Part shown: piece by piece, positions 49,177 through 57,820 of the stretch
How the letters are laid out: the number at the start of each line of letters is the position of its first letter
How positions within the stretch are numbered: position 1 is the stretch's first letter
DNA from: Ancylobacter polymorphus
Lineage (GTDB): Bacteria > Pseudomonadota > Alphaproteobacteria > Rhizobiales > Xanthobacteraceae
Assembly (NCBI RefSeq): GCF_030813495.1
Contig: NZ_JAUSUI010000006.1
Location: forward strand, 248,001-312,000
Reading direction: 5' to 3'
Length of the DNA stretch: 64,000 nt
Position numbers and translations under genes: made by a program
The notes under the pieces: model-generated
Told to the model about the DNA's origin: nothing
What the model saw: the letters and a program-made list of their open reading frames with translations, nothing else
Databases searched by the model: none

Positions 49177-49343
49177 GCGTCGCTCCGTCCCGCCGAGCGG
49201 CGGCGCACCCCGCGCGCCTCCATCTCGTTCAGCCGGCGGCGCACGGAGCGACCGTCGAGGATGATCCACAGTGCCAGCCCGCCAAGGGCGAGGGCGCTCA
49301 CGCCATAGCAGGCGAGGATGAAGAAGCCGTGCTCGCCGAACAT
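49173..49343 (-). CDS. ccmD: Heme exporter protein CcmD
   Basis: A 56-residue protein with one transmembrane helix (FFILACYGVSALALGGLALW) and a basic tail (RRRLNEMEARGVRRR), exactly the CcmD plan. It helps release holo-CcmE from the CcmABC complex. It lies between ccmC (10 bp away) and ccmG (4-bp overlap). Confidence 0.93.
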   Translation of the reverse strand: MFGEHGFFILACYGVSALALGGLALWIILDGRSVRRRLNEMEARGVRRRSAGRSDA

Positions 49344-49353
49344 TCAGGAGGCC

Positions 49354-50088
49354 TCACGCATAGGCCGCCTCGGCGGCGGCACGCGCTTCCAGAACGCGCA
49401 GGCGACGGCGGTGGATTTCGTTGCGCATCGCCGCCATGTGCAGCGCCAGCATCAGCAGGGTGAAGCCGAGCGCGCAGATCAGCAGAGGCCAGAGCAGGCT
49501 CGAATGGATGGTCGGTCCGTCCATGCGGAACACCGAGGCCGGCTGGTGCAGCGTGTTCCACCAATCGACGGAGAACTTGACGATTGGCACATTGACAAAG
49601 CCGACCAGCGAGAGCACCGCCGCCGCCCGACCCGCCTGATTGGGGTCCTCGATCGCCGAGCGCAGCGCCAGGAGGCCGAGATAGAGCAGCAGCAGCACCA
49701 GCATGGAGGTGAGGCGCGCGTCCCAGACCCAATAGGTGCCCCACATCGGCCGTCCCCAGAGCGAGCCGGTGAACAGGCAGAGAAAGGCGAACACCGCGCC
49801 GATGGGCGCCATCGCCTTGTGCGCCACATCCGCCAGCGGGTGACGCCAGACGAGGATACCGAGCGCCGAGGCCGCCAGCATGGAATAGCCGAACATGGCC
49901 AGCCACGCGAAAGGCACGTGGATGTACATGATCTTGACCGTCTCGCCCTGCTGGTAATCAGCCGGGGCGCGGAAGGCGAGCAGGAAGCCGATCGCCAGCG
50001 TCGCCAGCGCGAGGCCGCTCAGCCATGGCAGCACGCGCCCGGAAAGGGCGAGAAAACGGGTGGGGTTGGCAAGGTCCATCAGCGCCAT
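49354..50088 (-). CDS. ccmC: Heme ABC transporter permease / heme-handling protein CcmC
   Basis: A 244-residue, six-helix inner-membrane protein with the tryptophan-rich heme-binding segment WGTYWVWDARLTS and periplasmic histidines in MYIHVPFAW and STLHQPASVF-type (here NTLHQPASVF) loops. It loads heme onto CcmE. The start is the ATG at 50088; a second ATG three codons later is possible. It is first of ccmC-ccmD-ccmG; ccmA and ccmB are not adjacent. Confidence 0.96.
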   Translation of the reverse strand: MALMDLANPTRFLALSGRVLPWLSGLALATLAIGFLLAFRAPADYQQGETVKIMYIHVPFAWLAMFGYSMLAASALGILVWRHPLADVAHKAMAPIGAVFAFLCLFTGSLWGRPMWGTYWVWDARLTSMLVLLLLYLGLLALRSAIEDPNQAGRAAAVLSLVGFVNVPIVKFSVDWWNTLHQPASVFRMDGPTIHSSLLWPLLICALGFTLLMLALHMAAMRNEIHRRRLRVLEARAAAEAAYA

Positions 50089-50223
50089 GGGGCGGTTCTA
50101 ATCTGCCGCTCGGCGCTCGGCAACTCGCAGTCGCCCCGTCGAAATGCAGATAGGCCGCCATAGCATCGCCAAATCTGCGCTATTGAAGGAGAGCATCAAC
50201 GAGCGAACAGGATTCGAGCGCTT

Positions 50224-50634
50224 ATGCCGCACATCGCCGCCGCCCCCGCCGCCCTTCTGCTCGCGCTGGCCGCGCTGCCGGTCGGCGCCCTCTCCAGTGC
50301 GCAGGCGCGCTCGACCCAGGACGAGATGATGCAGTTGGAGCCCTCGGAGCGGATCGAGCAGGTGTGCAACACCCGGGCGATGGGCGAGGTCCAGCGGGCG
50401 GGCAAGGGCCTGCGCCCGGACGAACTCGTCGCCTACGCCTATCGCGATCCCGTGGTGAAGGGGTGGAAGATCAAGGCGCCCGGCGCGGCGGTGCGCTCGG
50501 GCGGCACCTGGTACCACATCGCCTATGAATGCGAGACCGCGCATGAGGGCCTCGACGTGACCAGCTTCCACTACACGCTCGGCGCGGCGATCCCCACCTC
50601 GGAATGGGGCGCCCACTATCTCGTGGGACAGTGA
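50224..50634 (+). CDS. Secreted DUF930 protein
   Basis: A 136-residue protein with a signal peptide (about 1-29, ending SAQARS) and the DUF930 body: MQLEPSERIEQVCNTRAMG, RPDELVAYAYRDP, GGTWYHIAYECET. Two conserved cysteines (in QVCNT and YECET) may form a disulfide. Probably periplasmic; function unknown. It diverges from ccmC and converges on the pyruvate kinase. Confidence 0.85.
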   Translation: MPHIAAAPAALLLALAALPVGALSSAQARSTQDEMMQLEPSERIEQVCNTRAMGEVQRAGKGLRPDELVAYAYRDPVVKGWKIKAPGAAVRSGGTWYHIAYECETAHEGLDVTSFHYTLGAAIPTSEWGAHYLVGQ

Positions 50635-50658
50635 GCGCCGCCAAAGGGGCCGACGGCC

Positions 50659-52176
50659 TTACCAGGAGCGCAGCGCCCGCAGGGTCGGGGTCTTCTTGTC
50701 GAGATGATCGGCCATGCGCCCGAGCAGCCGGTCGAGCAGTTGAACCGCTTCCACCACCGCCGGACCCTTGTTGAGCATCACGCATTCGGCGCGGGCGGCC
50801 ATGGCGGCATCGGTCATTTCGCCGCGCGAGGGAATGCCGTCGCGCACCAGATCCTCCAGCACCTGCGTGGCCCAGATCGACGGAACGGCCGCGGCCTCGC
50901 AGATCCACAGCAGTTCCTCCTGCATTTCCGCGAGCCGCTCGAAGCCGATTTCGGCCGCGAGGTCGCCGCGCGCGATCATCACGCTGAAAGTGCCGGAGCG
51001 GGCGGCGCGGGCGATCAGATCGGGCAGGTTACGCACCGCCTCCGGGCGTTCGATCTTGGCCATCAGGCCGAGTGGGCGCTCGCGCCCCGCGCCATGGCGG
51101 GCGATGGCGGCGTCGAGCAGATCGAGATCTTCCGGCCGGCTGACGAAGGAATAGCCGATGAGATCGGCGCATTCGATGACGGTGGCGAGATCGGCATCGT
51201 CCTTGTCGGTGAGCGGCGAGAGGCCGAGCGCGGTGTCGGGCAGGTTGATGCCCTTCTCCGGCTTCAGCTTGGTGCCGCCCGGCCGGGTGTGGAGGATGCG
51301 CAGGATCGCCTCGCCCTCGCGCACGCTCTCGACCACCGCCTCCACCTTGCCGTCGTCGTAGCGCACGCGGTGGCCGACCGCGAGACGGGTGACGATCTCG
51401 GGCAGCGAGACGGCGGCGCTGAACAGCGCGGCCTCGTCCACCCGCGGTTCGCCCTCGGCGACCAGACGCAGCGTGTCGCCCGGCAGAAGTCGGCCGGAAG
51501 GCTTGCCCTTGCGCATCGGCAGCACGGCGCCGGTGCGGATCTTCGGGCCGGCAATGTCCATCAGCACGGCGATGGGGCGCCCGACCGCCCCGCCGGCCAC
51601 GCGCACATGTTCGGCCATGCGACGCCACGCATCCGGCGTGTCATGGGCGCAGTTGATGCGGGCGACATCCATCCCGGCCCGCGCCAGCGCAAGGATAAAC
51701 GCCGGATCGTCCGCCGCCTCGCCGGGCAGGGTGACCATGATGCGGGTGTAACGTCCCGCCCGCTCCGGGCCGAGGCTCGCCACCGCCGCAGCGTCGAGCC
51801 GGGCTTCGCCGGCAAAGAAGGTGGCCTCGTCGGGCGCGGCGAAGGGAGCCGCGCGGCCCGCCAGCGCCGCCAGCGCCGCCAGCACCGCGTCGAGAGTCGG
51901 CAGCACCCGGCTTTCCAGCCGTCCGAGCGAGGACAGGCCGCGCCGCATCAGCTGCCGCTGCAGCGGGCGCAGTTCATGCCGGCGCAGGGCCAGATAATGG
52001 GCGAGGTTGTCCAGCGCGGCATCCTCGCGGCCGGCCTCGCGGCGGAATCGCTCGGCCAGCGGGGCGGCTTCCTCAATCACCGCCGCGCGCAGTGAGAGCA
52101 GCGTCTCGAACAGGGCAGCGCAGTCATCGGCGGCGCTCTCGCTGGTGACGGGGAGGGGGGCGGTGTCGTGGGTCAT
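50659..52176 (-). CDS. Pyruvate kinase-like protein without the C-terminal allosteric domain
   Basis: A 505-residue protein whose residues 140-490 form the pyruvate kinase barrel and B domain: VARINCAHD (171-179), GPKIRTG (210-216), the catalytic lysine K374 (LMAKIERPE), ARGDLAAEI (402-410) and ATQVLEDLV. It ends soon after the barrel, so the regulatory C domain is missing, and about 135 N-terminal helical residues are extra. ARGDLAAEI differs from the common ARGDLGVE. The ATG at 52176 has GAGGAA upstream; one 27 bases earlier is an alternative. Activity as a true pyruvate kinase is likely but not certain. Confidence 0.85.
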   Translation of the reverse strand: MTHDTAPLPVTSESAADDCAALFETLLSLRAAVIEEAAPLAERFRREAGREDAALDNLAHYLALRRHELRPLQRQLMRRGLSSLGRLESRVLPTLDAVLAALAALAGRAAPFAAPDEATFFAGEARLDAAAVASLGPERAGRYTRIMVTLPGEAADDPAFILALARAGMDVARINCAHDTPDAWRRMAEHVRVAGGAVGRPIAVLMDIAGPKIRTGAVLPMRKGKPSGRLLPGDTLRLVAEGEPRVDEAALFSAAVSLPEIVTRLAVGHRVRYDDGKVEAVVESVREGEAILRILHTRPGGTKLKPEKGINLPDTALGLSPLTDKDDADLATVIECADLIGYSFVSRPEDLDLLDAAIARHGAGRERPLGLMAKIERPEAVRNLPDLIARAARSGTFSVMIARGDLAAEIGFERLAEMQEELLWICEAAAVPSIWATQVLEDLVRDGIPSRGEMTDAAMAARAECVMLNKGPAVVEAVQLLDRLLGRMADHLDKKTPTLRALRSW

Positions 52177-52267
52177 GACCGGGTTCCTCGCGAGGATGGG
52201 CACGCTATAGGATGGGGCTGTTACGAGGCTGTGACCTCCGTACTCTCCCGCAAAGGGCCGTCAAAAC

Positions 52268-52296
52268 TTGACTTGGCGGCGGGCGGCGCTTACCAA
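52268..52296 (+). promoter_or_regulatory. Candidate promoter for ffh
   Basis: TTGACT (52268-52273), 17 bases, then TACCAA (52291-52296). It lies 140 bp before the ffh start in the divergent gap with the pyruvate kinase gene. The -10 match is modest. Confidence 0.3.
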
Positions 52297-52435
52297 GCCG
52301 GCATCCTCGCAGAACCCGCGAGCCGATCCGCCGCCCGGTCCCCGAGACCGGAGGTCAACGCCCGACAGCGCTTTGCGCCCTCGGGCGACGTTCGGCATTG
52401 CGCTGTGAGCTGTGGGAAAGCACCGGAGCGAACGC

Positions 52436-53989
52436 ATGTTCGATTCATTGACCGACCGCCTTGGCGGCATACTCGACCGGCTGAAACGACGCGGCGCCCT
52501 CACCGAGGCCGACGTGAACGAGGCCATGCGCGAGGTGCGCCGGGCGCTCATCGAGGCCGACGTGGCGCTCGACGTGGTGCGCTCCTTCACCGACAAGGTG
52601 AGGACGCGCGCGGTCGGTGCCGAGGTGATCAAGTCGGTCACCCCCGGCCAGATGGTGGTGAAGATCGTCAATGACGAACTCGTTGCCATGCTCGGCTCCG
52701 ACGCCAAGGCGATCGACCTCGACGCCGCGCCGCCGGTGCCGGTGCTGATGGTCGGCCTGCAGGGCTCGGGCAAGACCACCTCCACCGCCAAGATCGCCAA
52801 ACGCCTCACCGAGCGCGGCAACCGCAAGGTGCTGATGGCCTCGCTCGATACCCGCCGTCCGGCGGCGATGGAGCAGCTGGCTACGCTCGGCACCCAGGTC
52901 GGCGTCGCCACCCTGCCGATCGTCGCCGGCCAGTCCGCCGTGCAGATCGCCCGCCGCGCCATGGAGGCCGCCCGCCTCGGCGGCTATGACGTGGTGATGC
53001 TCGACACCGCCGGCCGCGTCACGCTGGACGAGGCGCTGATGGCGGAAGTGGCCGAGGTGAAGGCCGCGACCAAGCCGCACGAAGTGCTGCTCGTCGCCGA
53101 CAGCCTCACCGGCCAGGACGCGGTGAACACCGCCAAGGCGTTCGACGCCCGTGTCGGTCTCACCGGCATCGTGCTGACCCGCGCCGATGGCGACGGGCGC
53201 GGCGGTGCCGCCCTGTCCATGCGCGCCGTTACCGGCAAGCCGATCAAGCTGCTCGGCACCGGCGAAAAGATGGACGCGCTGGAGGATTTCGATCCTCGCC
53301 GCGTCGCCGGCCGCATCCTCGGCATGGGCGATGTGGTCTCGCTCGTCGAGAAAGCGGTCGAGAATCTCGACGCCGAAAAGGCGATGGCCGCCGCCGAGCG
53401 CATGCGCAAGGGGCAGTTCGACCTCAATGATCTGCGCACGCAGCTCGACCAGATGGAGAAGCTCGGCGGCCTCGGCGGGCTGATGGGCATGCTGCCGGGC
53501 GTCGGCAAGATGAAGAACCAGCTCGCCGCCTCCGGCATGAATGACGGCGTGCTGAAGCGGCAGAAGGCGATCATCGATTCGATGACCAAGAAGGAGCGGC
53601 GCAATCCCAAGCTGCTCGACGCCTCCCGCCGCAAGCGCATCGCCGCCGGCTCGGGAACCAAGGTCGAGGACGTCAACCGGCTGATGAAGATGCACCGCCA
53701 GATGGCGGACATGATGAAGGCGATGGGCGCCCCCGGTGCCAAGCGCGGCCCGATGGCCGGGCTCGCCTCCATGTTCGGCCTCGGTGGGGGCGGCGGCATG
53801 CCGAGCCCCGAGCAGCTGAAGCAGATGGCCGAGAAGATGCCGGGCGGCCTGCCTGGCGGCGGCATGGGCGGCGGTCTGCCGCCGAATTTCCCCGGCAACA
53901 TGCCCGGTCTGCCGGGCGGGTTGCCGGGACTGGGAACCAAGCCGGGCGGGCTTCCGGGCCTGCCGGGCTTCCCGGGGAAGAAGAAGTGA
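52436..53989 (+). CDS. ffh: Signal recognition particle protein Ffh
   Basis: The 517-residue SRP GTPase pairs with 4.5S RNA and FtsY to target membrane proteins. N domain 1-95, G domain with P-loop GLQGSGKTT (107-115), DTRRPAAMEQL and DTAGR, then the methionine-rich M domain (about 330-440). The C-terminal 65 or so residues are an unusually Gly/Pro/Met/Leu-rich tail of GGLPG-like repeats ending GFPGKKK. The ATG at 52436 gives the family start MFDSLTDRLG. It heads ffh-rpsP-rimM-trmD-rplS. Confidence 0.97.
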   Translation: MFDSLTDRLGGILDRLKRRGALTEADVNEAMREVRRALIEADVALDVVRSFTDKVRTRAVGAEVIKSVTPGQMVVKIVNDELVAMLGSDAKAIDLDAAPPVPVLMVGLQGSGKTTSTAKIAKRLTERGNRKVLMASLDTRRPAAMEQLATLGTQVGVATLPIVAGQSAVQIARRAMEAARLGGYDVVMLDTAGRVTLDEALMAEVAEVKAATKPHEVLLVADSLTGQDAVNTAKAFDARVGLTGIVLTRADGDGRGGAALSMRAVTGKPIKLLGTGEKMDALEDFDPRRVAGRILGMGDVVSLVEKAVENLDAEKAMAAAERMRKGQFDLNDLRTQLDQMEKLGGLGGLMGMLPGVGKMKNQLAASGMNDGVLKRQKAIIDSMTKKERRNPKLLDASRRKRIAAGSGTKVEDVNRLMKMHRQMADMMKAMGAPGAKRGPMAGLASMFGLGGGGGMPSPEQLKQMAEKMPGGLPGGGMGGGLPPNFPGNMPGLPGGLPGLGTKPGGLPGLPGFPGKKK

Positions 53990-54015
53990 CGAACGACGTG
54001 CCTTGAATCCAGCCT

Positions 54016-54117
54016 GTCATCCCGGACGGCGCCGCAGGCGGCGATCCGGGATCGTTCTCCGCGTGGCGGTCAGCGATCCCGGATCTCCGTTCGCTCCGCC
54101 TTCATCATCCGGGATGC
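54016..54117. repeat. REP-like element between ffh and rpsP
   Basis: Nested inverted arms: GTCATCCCGGA at the left, GATCCGGGATC and GATCCCGGATC in the centre, and CATCCGGGATG at the right. It is a larger, composite version of the elements at 48496 and 55291. Confidence 0.65.
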
Positions 54118-54165
54118 GGCCGACCAACCGACGAACTGAACGAACTTACTGAAAGGAAGACCCGC

Positions 54166-54534
54166 ATGTCCCTCAAGATCCGTCTCGCCCGTGGCGGCGC
54201 CAAGAAGCGTCCCTATTACCGCATCGTCGTTGCCGATTCGCGCTCCCCGCGCGATGGCCGCTTCATCGAGAAGATCGGCACCTTCGATCCGCTGAAGCCC
54301 AAGGACTCCGCCGACCGCTTCACGCTCGACACCGAGAAGGCCAAGGCCTGGCTCGCCAAGGGCGCCCAGCCGACCGACCGCGTCGCCCGCTTCCTCGACA
54401 GCCTCGAACTGGTGAAGCGCGCCCCGCGCAACAACCCGAACAAGGCCGTCCCCGGCAAGAAGGCGCAGGAGCGCGCCGCCGAGGCTGCCAAGGCTGCCGA
54501 AGCCGCCGCCGCTGCCGCCGCTTCGGCGGAATGA
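54166..54534 (+). CDS. rpsP: Small ribosomal subunit protein bS16
   Basis: A 122-residue S16: [39 protein letters not shown], and an Ala-rich C-terminal extension typical of Hyphomicrobiales. GAAAGGAAGA precedes the ATG at good spacing. It follows ffh across a repeat element. Confidence 0.98.
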   Translation: MSLKIRLARGGAKKRPYYRIVVADSRSPRDGRFIEKIGTFDPLKPKDSADRFTLDTEKAKAWLAKGAQPTDRVARFLDSLELVKRAPRNNPNKAVPGKKAQERAAEAAKAAEAAAAAAASAE

Positions 54535-54568
54535 GTTTGGGCGGGGCGGCCTTGCGTCGCCCTGCTTG

Positions 54569-54671
54569 AGCCTCCTTCGAGGCCGCGTCGCGGCACGTCA
54601 GGATGACGCGGTTCTCTTGCCGGGAACGACGTCATCCTGAGGTGCGAGCGTGAGCGAGCCTCGAAGGATGG
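54569..54671. repeat. Repeat element of the CATCCTGAGG / CCTCGAAGGATG type between rpsP and rimM
   Basis: The stretch carries AGCCTCCTTCGAGG near its left end, CAGGATGACG opposed to CGTCATCCTGAGG in the middle, and GAGCCTCGAAGGATGG at its right end, giving nested complementary arms. It is distinct in sequence from the CCCGGGATGAC family and resembles a widespread intergenic repeat of Bradyrhizobium-like genomes. Confidence 0.6.
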
Positions 54672-54690
54672 TCATTTCAGAGCGCACCCC

Positions 54691-55233
54691 ATGCCCCAGG
54701 ACCGCATTCTCCTCGCTCGCATCGGCGCGCCGCATGGCGTGCGCGGCGAGGTGCGGCTGTTCATCTTCGCCGAAGACCCGTCTTCGCTGACGGACTACGC
54801 GCCGCTGACCGACGAGGCGGGCACGCGCGTGTTTCGCATCAGGACGCTGCGACCGGCGAAGGAGCATTTCGTCGCCCGGCTGGAGGGCGTCGACACCCGC
54901 GAGGCGGCGGAGGCGCTGACCAATCAGGGTGTGTTCATCGCCCGCGACCTTCTCCCCGAGCCGGAGGAGGAAGACGATTTCTACCATGCCGACCTGATCG
55001 GCCTCGCCGTCGAGACCCTGGAGGGCGCGCCCTTCGGCAAGGTAGTGGCGGTGCATGATTTCGGCGCAGGCGACATTCTGGAAATCGCCCCGGAAGCCGG
55101 CGGCAAGACGCTGATGCTGCCCTTCACCAAGGCGGTGGTGCCGCAGGTCGACATCAAGGCGGGCCGCCTTGTCGTTAATCCCGGCGAATGGATACGCGAG
55201 GAAGCCCCGCCGCCTGAGGCGGATCAGGGTTAG
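54691..55233 (+). CDS. rimM: Ribosome maturation factor RimM
   Basis: A 180-residue protein with the RimM N-domain (RILLARIGAPHGVRGEVRLF) and C-terminal PRC barrel (FYHADLIGLAVET, LMLPFTKAVVPQVDI). It binds S19 and helps 16S rRNA processing for 30S assembly. Its position between rpsP and trmD is the conserved order. Confidence 0.97.
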   Translation: MPQDRILLARIGAPHGVRGEVRLFIFAEDPSSLTDYAPLTDEAGTRVFRIRTLRPAKEHFVARLEGVDTREAAEALTNQGVFIARDLLPEPEEEDDFYHADLIGLAVETLEGAPFGKVVAVHDFGAGDILEIAPEAGGKTLMLPFTKAVVPQVDIKAGRLVVNPGEWIREEAPPPEADQG

Positions 55234-55290
55234 GCGTGTGTGAGCAGGGATCGGGCAGGGCCTGTCCGGGCTTCTCAAGCGAAACAAGTC

Positions 55291-55377
55291 GTCATCCCGG
55301 CCGAGCGTAGCGAGAGCCGGGATCGATCTCCAACGGCTCGCGATCCCGGATCGGCCTGACGGCCGTCCGGGATGACG
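55291..55377. repeat. Double REP-like element between rimM and trmD
   Basis: Two units: GTCATCCCGGC with GCCGGGATCGA (55291-55325) and GATCCCGGATC with GTCCGGGATGACGG (55342-55377). The first has the same core pattern, AGCGTAGCGAGA, as the element at 16376 in reverse orientation. Confidence 0.65.
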
Positions 55378-55395
55378 GTGATCGGAAACCCTGCC

Positions 55396-56115
55396 ATGTG
55401 GCGCGCCTCGGTTCTCACCATCTTCCCCGACATGTTTCCCGGCCCGCTCGGCCTGTCGCTGGCCGGGCGCGCTCTGGCGCAGGGCGGTTGGGCGCTGGAG
55501 ACGGTCGACCCGCGCGACCACGCCATGGATCGCCACCGCTCGGTCGACGACACGCCCGCCGGCGGCGGGCCGGGCATGGTGATGCGGGTGGACGTGCTCG
55601 CCCGCGCGGTGGACGCCGCCGCGCCGGAGGGCGACACCCGTCCGCGGCTGCTGATGACGCCGCGCGGCAAGCCGCTGACCCAGAAGCGCGTGCGTGAACT
55701 GAGCGCCGGCGACGGCGTCGTCATCATCTGCGGCCGCTTCGAGGGCGTGGATGACCGTCTGGTCGCCGCGCGCGGGCTGGAAGAGGTCTCCGTCGGCGAT
55801 GTGGTGCTCTCGGGTGGCGAGATCGGCGCGCTGGTGCTGCTCGACGCCTGCGTTCGGCTGCTGCCAGGTGTGATGGGACATCCCGAATCCGGCACCGAGG
55901 AGAGCTTTTCCGGCGGCCTGCTGGAGTATCCGCAGTATACCCGCCCGCAAAGCTTCGAAGGGCTGGAGATCCCCGCCATCCTCACCGGCGGCGACCATGC
56001 CAAGGTCGCCCGCTGGCGGCGCGAGCAGGCGGAGGCAGTGACGAGGGAGCGCCGGCCTGATCTGTGGGCGGCTTATCGCGCCGCGCGTGACGGTTCTGCG
56101 ACGAAGGGGGAATGA
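55396..56115 (+). CDS. trmD: tRNA (guanosine(37)-N1)-methyltransferase TrmD
   Basis: The 239-residue SPOUT enzyme methylates G37 to prevent +1 frameshifting. It shows [26 protein letters not shown], the knotted SAM site in [11 protein letters not shown] and [15 protein letters not shown], and [11 protein letters not shown]. The ATG at 55396 fits the family start; an upstream ATG lies within the repeat. Confidence 0.98.
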   Translation: MWRASVLTIFPDMFPGPLGLSLAGRALAQGGWALETVDPRDHAMDRHRSVDDTPAGGGPGMVMRVDVLARAVDAAAPEGDTRPRLLMTPRGKPLTQKRVRELSAGDGVVIICGRFEGVDDRLVAARGLEEVSVGDVVLSGGEIGALVLLDACVRLLPGVMGHPESGTEESFSGGLLEYPQYTRPQSFEGLEIPAILTGGDHAKVARWRREQAEAVTRERRPDLWAAYRAARDGSATKGE

Positions 56116-56226
56116 CAAACCCGCGCGTTTCGCGTATAGGGCGCGCCGTCACTACCAACTGACAACAGCAAGATGCGGGCGTCCGGGCCTGACGTGCCAC
56201 GGACGATCCCGCCTGAGGTGATAGAA

Positions 56227-56637
56227 ATGGTCGATATTATCCGCGAGCTCGACATCGAGCAGGTCGCCAAGCTTTCCGAAGTGCGCGCCATCCCCGACTT
56301 CCAGCCGGGCGATACCGTCATCGTCAATGTGAAGGTGAAGGAAGGCGAGCGCACCCGCGTGCAGGCCTATGAGGGCGTCGTGATCGCCCGCAATGGCGGC
56401 GGCATCAATGAGAGCTTCACCGTCCGCAAGATCTCCTACGGCGAAGGCGTCGAGCGCGTGTTCCCGCTCTACTCGCCGAACATCGACAGCCTGAAGGTTG
56501 TCCGTCGCGGCAAGGTGCGCCGCGCCAAGCTCTATTACCTGCGCGACCGTCGCGGCAAGTCGGCCCGTATCGCCGAGCGTCAGGACAAGAACGCCGGCAG
56601 CCGCAAGAAGGGCGCCGCCCCGGTCGCGGCCGAGTGA
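56227..56637 (+). CDS. rplS: Large ribosomal subunit protein bL19
   Basis: A 136-residue L19: [40 protein letters not shown] and [11 protein letters not shown]. The ATG at 56227, preceded by GAGGTGATAGAA, gives the expected N-terminus ([11 protein letters not shown]); longer forms lack support. A terminator follows 40 bp after the stop. Confidence 0.97.
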   Translation: MVDIIRELDIEQVAKLSEVRAIPDFQPGDTVIVNVKVKEGERTRVQAYEGVVIARNGGGINESFTVRKISYGEGVERVFPLYSPNIDSLKVVRRGKVRRAKLYYLRDRRGKSARIAERQDKNAGSRKKGAAPVAAE

Positions 56638-56676
56638 GGCGGGCTCCGGCTTCGGCCGGGCGATGAAAGACGTTCA

Positions 56677-56698
56677 GGGCGGCTTCGGCCGCCCTTTT
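56677..56698 (+). terminator. Rho-independent terminator after rplS
   Basis: GGGCGGC-TTCG-GCCGCCC followed by TTTT: a 7-bp stem with a stable UUCG tetraloop. It closes the ffh/rpsP-rplS transcript and sits before the convergent dipeptidase gene. Confidence 0.88.
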
Positions 56699-56722
56699 CA
56701 TTTGTCCCGCGCCGGGTGCCGT

Positions 56723-57478
56723 TCAGGGCGCGGCCGTGACGGGAAAATCGAAAGAGGTGTCGGGGAAAGGCTCGCCCGCCAGCGTGTAGTGCCACCATTC
56801 TTCGGCATAGGGCGTGAAGCCGTGGCGCTGCATCAGTGCCTTCAGCGTCGCGCGATTGGCGGTGGCCTCCGCCGCGATGCCAGCGGCGCCGTGATGCGCC
56901 TTCACATCGAAACAGTCATAGCCGGTGCCGAAATCGAGTGTCGCGTCAGCGTAGCGCTGGCCCGCGGGGAGGGCGCAATCCGCCAGCGGGTCGCCGGGCC
57001 TCCAAGGTTTGGCTGGCGCCTGCTCCAGCCTCACCAGCGCGAGATCGACCGTGCTGCCCCGGCTGTGACCGGACTTTTCGGCGATGTAGCCACGGGCAAA
57101 GAGCTTGCTCTTGGGCACGCGGGGATAGAACTCCGGCTTCATCGTCTCGTCGGACAGGTCCTTCGCCCAGGCGACAAAAGCGGCGACAGCCCGCGCCGGG
57201 CGGTAGCAATCATAGACTTTCAGGCCGAGCCCCTGCGGTGCCAGCTCCCGCGCGGCGGCGGCCAGCGCCTCGGCCGCGGGACGGGTGAGAATGCAGTCCG
57301 GCGCGTCATAGCCGGCGATCGGGCGGCCGACGAAATTATGGCTGCCGGCATAGCGAATCTCATGGCGAATGGTGGGGGCGAGGCTGCGCAGCCGCACGAA
57401 GCCCTCGGGGAGATCGCTGCTGCGGGCGGTCGCCGGCGCCGCCGCAAGCGCCAGCATAAGCAGGAAGAGCCTGAGCAT
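56723..57478 (-). CDS. ddpX: D-alanyl-D-alanine dipeptidase, VanX/DdpX type (M15D)
   Basis: A 251-residue zinc peptidase with a signal peptide (about 1-18). Metal ligands and catalytic residues are visible: H138 and D145 (SGHSRGSTVD), E226-E227 and H230 (EEWWHY), and R94 in YDCYRPARA. Such periplasmic enzymes salvage D-Ala-D-Ala during starvation; no vancomycin-resistance operon is present, so resistance is unlikely. It converges on rplS. Confidence 0.93.
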   Translation of the reverse strand: MLRLFLLMLALAAAPATARSSDLPEGFVRLRSLAPTIRHEIRYAGSHNFVGRPIAGYDAPDCILTRPAAEALAAAARELAPQGLGLKVYDCYRPARAVAAFVAWAKDLSDETMKPEFYPRVPKSKLFARGYIAEKSGHSRGSTVDLALVRLEQAPAKPWRPGDPLADCALPAGQRYADATLDFGTGYDCFDVKAHHGAAGIAAEATANRATLKALMQRHGFTPYAEEWWHYTLAGEPFPDTSFDFPVTAAP

Positions 57479-57577
57479 CGCATGGTCCTCGTTCGCAACG
57501 AGGAACGGGATTTGCCACCGCCGCCCGACCCTGTCCAGAGGATGGTGCCGTTACGGAAGAGTGTGCCGCCGCGCCCT

Positions 57578-57820
57578 TCAGCAATCCTTGATATGTGCCA
57601 CACGGGTGTTGGTCTGCTGCTCGACCAGCAGCGTGCCGTCGCCGAGCATCGCGGCCTGCATGACGGTGGCGAAGTCGGGCTTGCGCAACGGGCATGTAAT
57701 TAATTGCGGATGCTGGATCTTTGCCACTTCCTGCGGTCGCATTTCCACGCGATTTCCCGCTTCCACGGCGGCGAAAGTGGCGAATGTCGCAGCGATTAAG
57801 GCGATATCGGACAGGCGCAT
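57578..57820 (-). CDS. Small secreted hypothetical protein
   Basis: An 80-residue protein: signal peptide (MRLSDIALIAATFATFAAVEA), then a short region with two cysteines (LITCPLRKP and the C-terminal HIKDC) that could pair. The ATG at 57820 is six bases after GGAG; an ATG one codon earlier is possible. No family recognised. Two strong palindromes lie 85-130 bp upstream and could control it. Confidence 0.6.
   Translation of the reverse strand: MRLSDIALIAATFATFAAVEAGNRVEMRPQEVAKIQHPQLITCPLRKPDFATVMQAAMLGDGTLLVEQQTNTRVAHIKDC

Noticed and set aside
56723..57478. VanX-type gene as vancomycin resistance
   Set aside because: No vanH/vanA partners; Gram-negative periplasmic homologues serve in D-Ala-D-Ala recycling.
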